From: Lysobacterales bacterium 66-474
GTDB taxonomy: Bacteria; Pseudomonadota; Gammaproteobacteria; Xanthomonadales; Rhodanobacteraceae
NCBI GenBank assembly: GCA_001899805.1
Contig: MKWP01000015.1
Span: 992,001 to 1,056,000 of the forward strand
DNA: 64,000 bases
Reading direction: 5' to 3'
This document shows, piece after piece, positions 62,831-64,000 of the stretch. A model generated the notes under the pieces. It saw only the letters and a program-made list of their open reading frames with translations. It was not told the DNA's origin and made no database searches. Position numbers and translations under genes: made by a program. Numbering within the stretch: position 1 is the stretch's first letter; each line of letters starts with the position of its first letter.

Positions 62831-64000
62831 GGAGGGGTGTCTGCCGACAGCGGCGCGATGTGGAGGGCGCCGATTCTGGCATCGTTCAAGGGCCCTTCGC
62901 TGCCGCCCGCGCCACCGGTGTAGTGCGCGAAGTTCGCGAGGCCGCTCATGTTGAAGCCCTGTTGCAGCGCGAACGTGCAGTGTGCACCGGAAGCGCTGAC
63001 ATCGAAATCGGCGAAAGTGGAAGACTGTTCGCGGACGCTGTGCGGCATCACGATCGGAAATGTTTGCGGCGGTGCATTGCCGCAACGCACGACCAGGCGC
63101 TTCACCGCTGCGGTGATCCCGGTATTGATGGGACCATGGCTGTTGGCGTAGTCCAGCCATACCCGGAAGCGACCACCGACTGGTGTGCTCCAGGCGCGCG
63201 GCCAACCGCCCGCCACGCTTGCAACCTCGCCCACACAGGTTTGCCGGCTCGGCAGCGATTCGATGCCGTCCTTGCCGAGCTGCGTCACGCGCAGGCAACT
63301 GCGCGCGGATGACGGGGGCAAGGTCCAGGTATCGCCCATGTCGCCGAACCGTTTGCCATCGACGTACAGCACGCTGCGATCACCCTCCGCGTGTACGTGC
63401 CAGGTCTTCGTGTCTTGCTTGATGCGCGGTGCATCTGGCGTCGCCGGTGCATACAGCGTGGCATCGGTGCGCCACGGCAGCACCGGCACTTCGATGGCTT
63501 TCAATGCGACGACGATGTTCTGTCCATCGTGATCGACCTTGTCCGCAACCAGCAGATTGCCGTCGAGATGTTGCGGACGCTTCAGGGTGACCTTCCGATC
63601 CGGCCCTTGCAGCGTGATCGCATCGCGCTTGCCGAACAGCATCGGCACCAGCGATGTCGGCAGTTTCGGTTCGATGCGTCCATCGGCTTCGAGCCCGAAC
63701 ACGCCCTCGCCCACCATCGCGAGATAGCCCGCCACCGACCACAACTGGCGCTTCGAATCCACCACCGGGCCGCTAAGCTTGCCGTCATCGACGTGCGTCG
63801 CCTGCGTCGCCAGTTCGTAGTTCTCCATGTTGGAGCCGGCCAGCGCAGCGCCCCGCATCAGCGATTCGATCTCGAACGCGATCCGCTTCGGATCGTCCAC
63901 CTTGCGCGCGGCGCGCAACGCGTAGGCGCTGACGAAAGGCCAGATCGCGCGGTTGTGGTAGATCGGTTGATCGGCGCGCTCGGGCCAGATCACCGGGCTG
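62827..64000 (-). CDS. Glycosidase-like protein, N-terminal part outside window
   Basis: The visible 390 codons are the C-terminal part of a larger protein; the frame is open to the right edge. It starts with VIWPERADQPIYHNRAIWPF and LKLSGPVVDSKRQLWSVAGY-like helices (here GKLSGPVVDSKRQLWSVAGY), which resemble the end of an alpha/alpha-barrel six-hairpin glycosidase. Beta-sandwich sequence follows (TKTWHVHAEGDRSVLYVDGK). The exact glycoside hydrolase family cannot be fixed without the catalytic half. It is translationally coupled to the MFS transporter. Confidence 0.7.
   Translation of the reverse strand, partial: SPVIWPERADQPIYHNRAIWPFVSAYALRAARKVDDPKRIAFEIESLMRGAALAGSNMENYELATQATHVDDGKLSGPVVDSKRQLWSVAGYLAMVGEGVFGLEADGRIEPKLPTSLVPMLFGKRDAITLQGPDRKVTLKRPQHLDGNLLVADKVDHDGQNIVVALKAIEVPVLPWRTDATLYAPATPDAPRIKQDTKTWHVHAEGDRSVLYVDGKRFGDMGDTWTLPPSSARSCLRVTQLGKDGIESLPSRQTCVGEVASVAGGWPRAWSTPVGGRFRVWLDYANSHGPINTGITAAVKRLVVRCGNAPPQTFPIVMPHSVREQSSTFADFDVSASGAHCTFALQQGFNMSGLANFAHYTGGAGGSEGPLNDARIGALHIAPLSADTPP

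Overview
The window is GC-rich chromosomal DNA from a gammaproteobacterium, most likely of the Xanthomonadales (Lysobacterales) and probably Rhodanobacteraceae. This rests on gene order and protein character, not on a database search. Supporting blocks are lptD-surA-pdxA-rsmA-apaG-apaH, pyrG-kdsA-eno-ftsB followed by surE-pcm-yqaA-nlpD, thrS-infC-rpmI-rplT-pheS-pheT-ihfA-merR, and a methionine synthase split over two genes. Several families of short palindromic repeats sit between genes, and one lies inside rlmE.

Layout. 0-5 kb: three tandem membrane-anchored TolB-like/TPR genes (minus strand, 4-base overlaps; the last runs off the left edge). 5-8.7 kb: ftsH and rlmE, divergent from yhbY and a Mth938-like gene set between two repeats. 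8.8-16.5 kb (minus): pyrG, kdsA, eno, ftsB, surE, pcm, yqaA and an nlpD-like lipoprotein. 16.7-25.7 kb (plus): aminopeptidase P, then the outer-membrane and ribosome-maturation operon lptD to apaH. 25.8-27.4 kb: a SnoaL-like protein and an acyl-CoA dehydrogenase. 27.5-32.7 kb: a methionine unit consisting of an operator-like palindrome, a 268-bp inverted-repeat element, an ArsR-methyltransferase regulator of SahR type, and metH in two parts. 32.7-38.2 kb: small membrane proteins, tRNA-Val(CAC), a two-component system, a GSGD-repeat surface-type protein and mazG.

38.2-43.1 kb is an accessory island with visibly lower GC. It holds IS21-like end repeats, a decayed PLP-enzyme fragment, a haloalkane dehalogenase with a complete catalytic pentad, a lipocalin-like protein, an exported arginase-fold protein fused to the same lipocalin-like domain, and a divergent CGNR zinc-finger regulator. 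43.1-50.6 kb is housekeeping again: cysQ, nudE, a proline-rich membrane protein, an EF-G-like GTPase, pip and serA. tRNA-Pro(GGG) follows. 51.1-58.9 kb (minus) is the translation operon thrS to merR, preceded by what looks like a transcription attenuator: a short leader ORF with tandem Thr codons, a 7-bp antiterminator and an intrinsic terminator 20 bases before thrS. 59-64 kb: tRNA-Val(GAC) abutting a truncated esterase, then a carboxylesterase, an MFS sugar transporter and the C-terminal part of a glycosidase-like protein that runs off the right edge.

The strongest candidates for new biology are the thrS attenuator, the dehalogenase/ureohydrolase-fusion island, and the regulated leader upstream of the split metH. 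Nearly all long ORFs on the opposite strand of these genes are GC-driven shadows.
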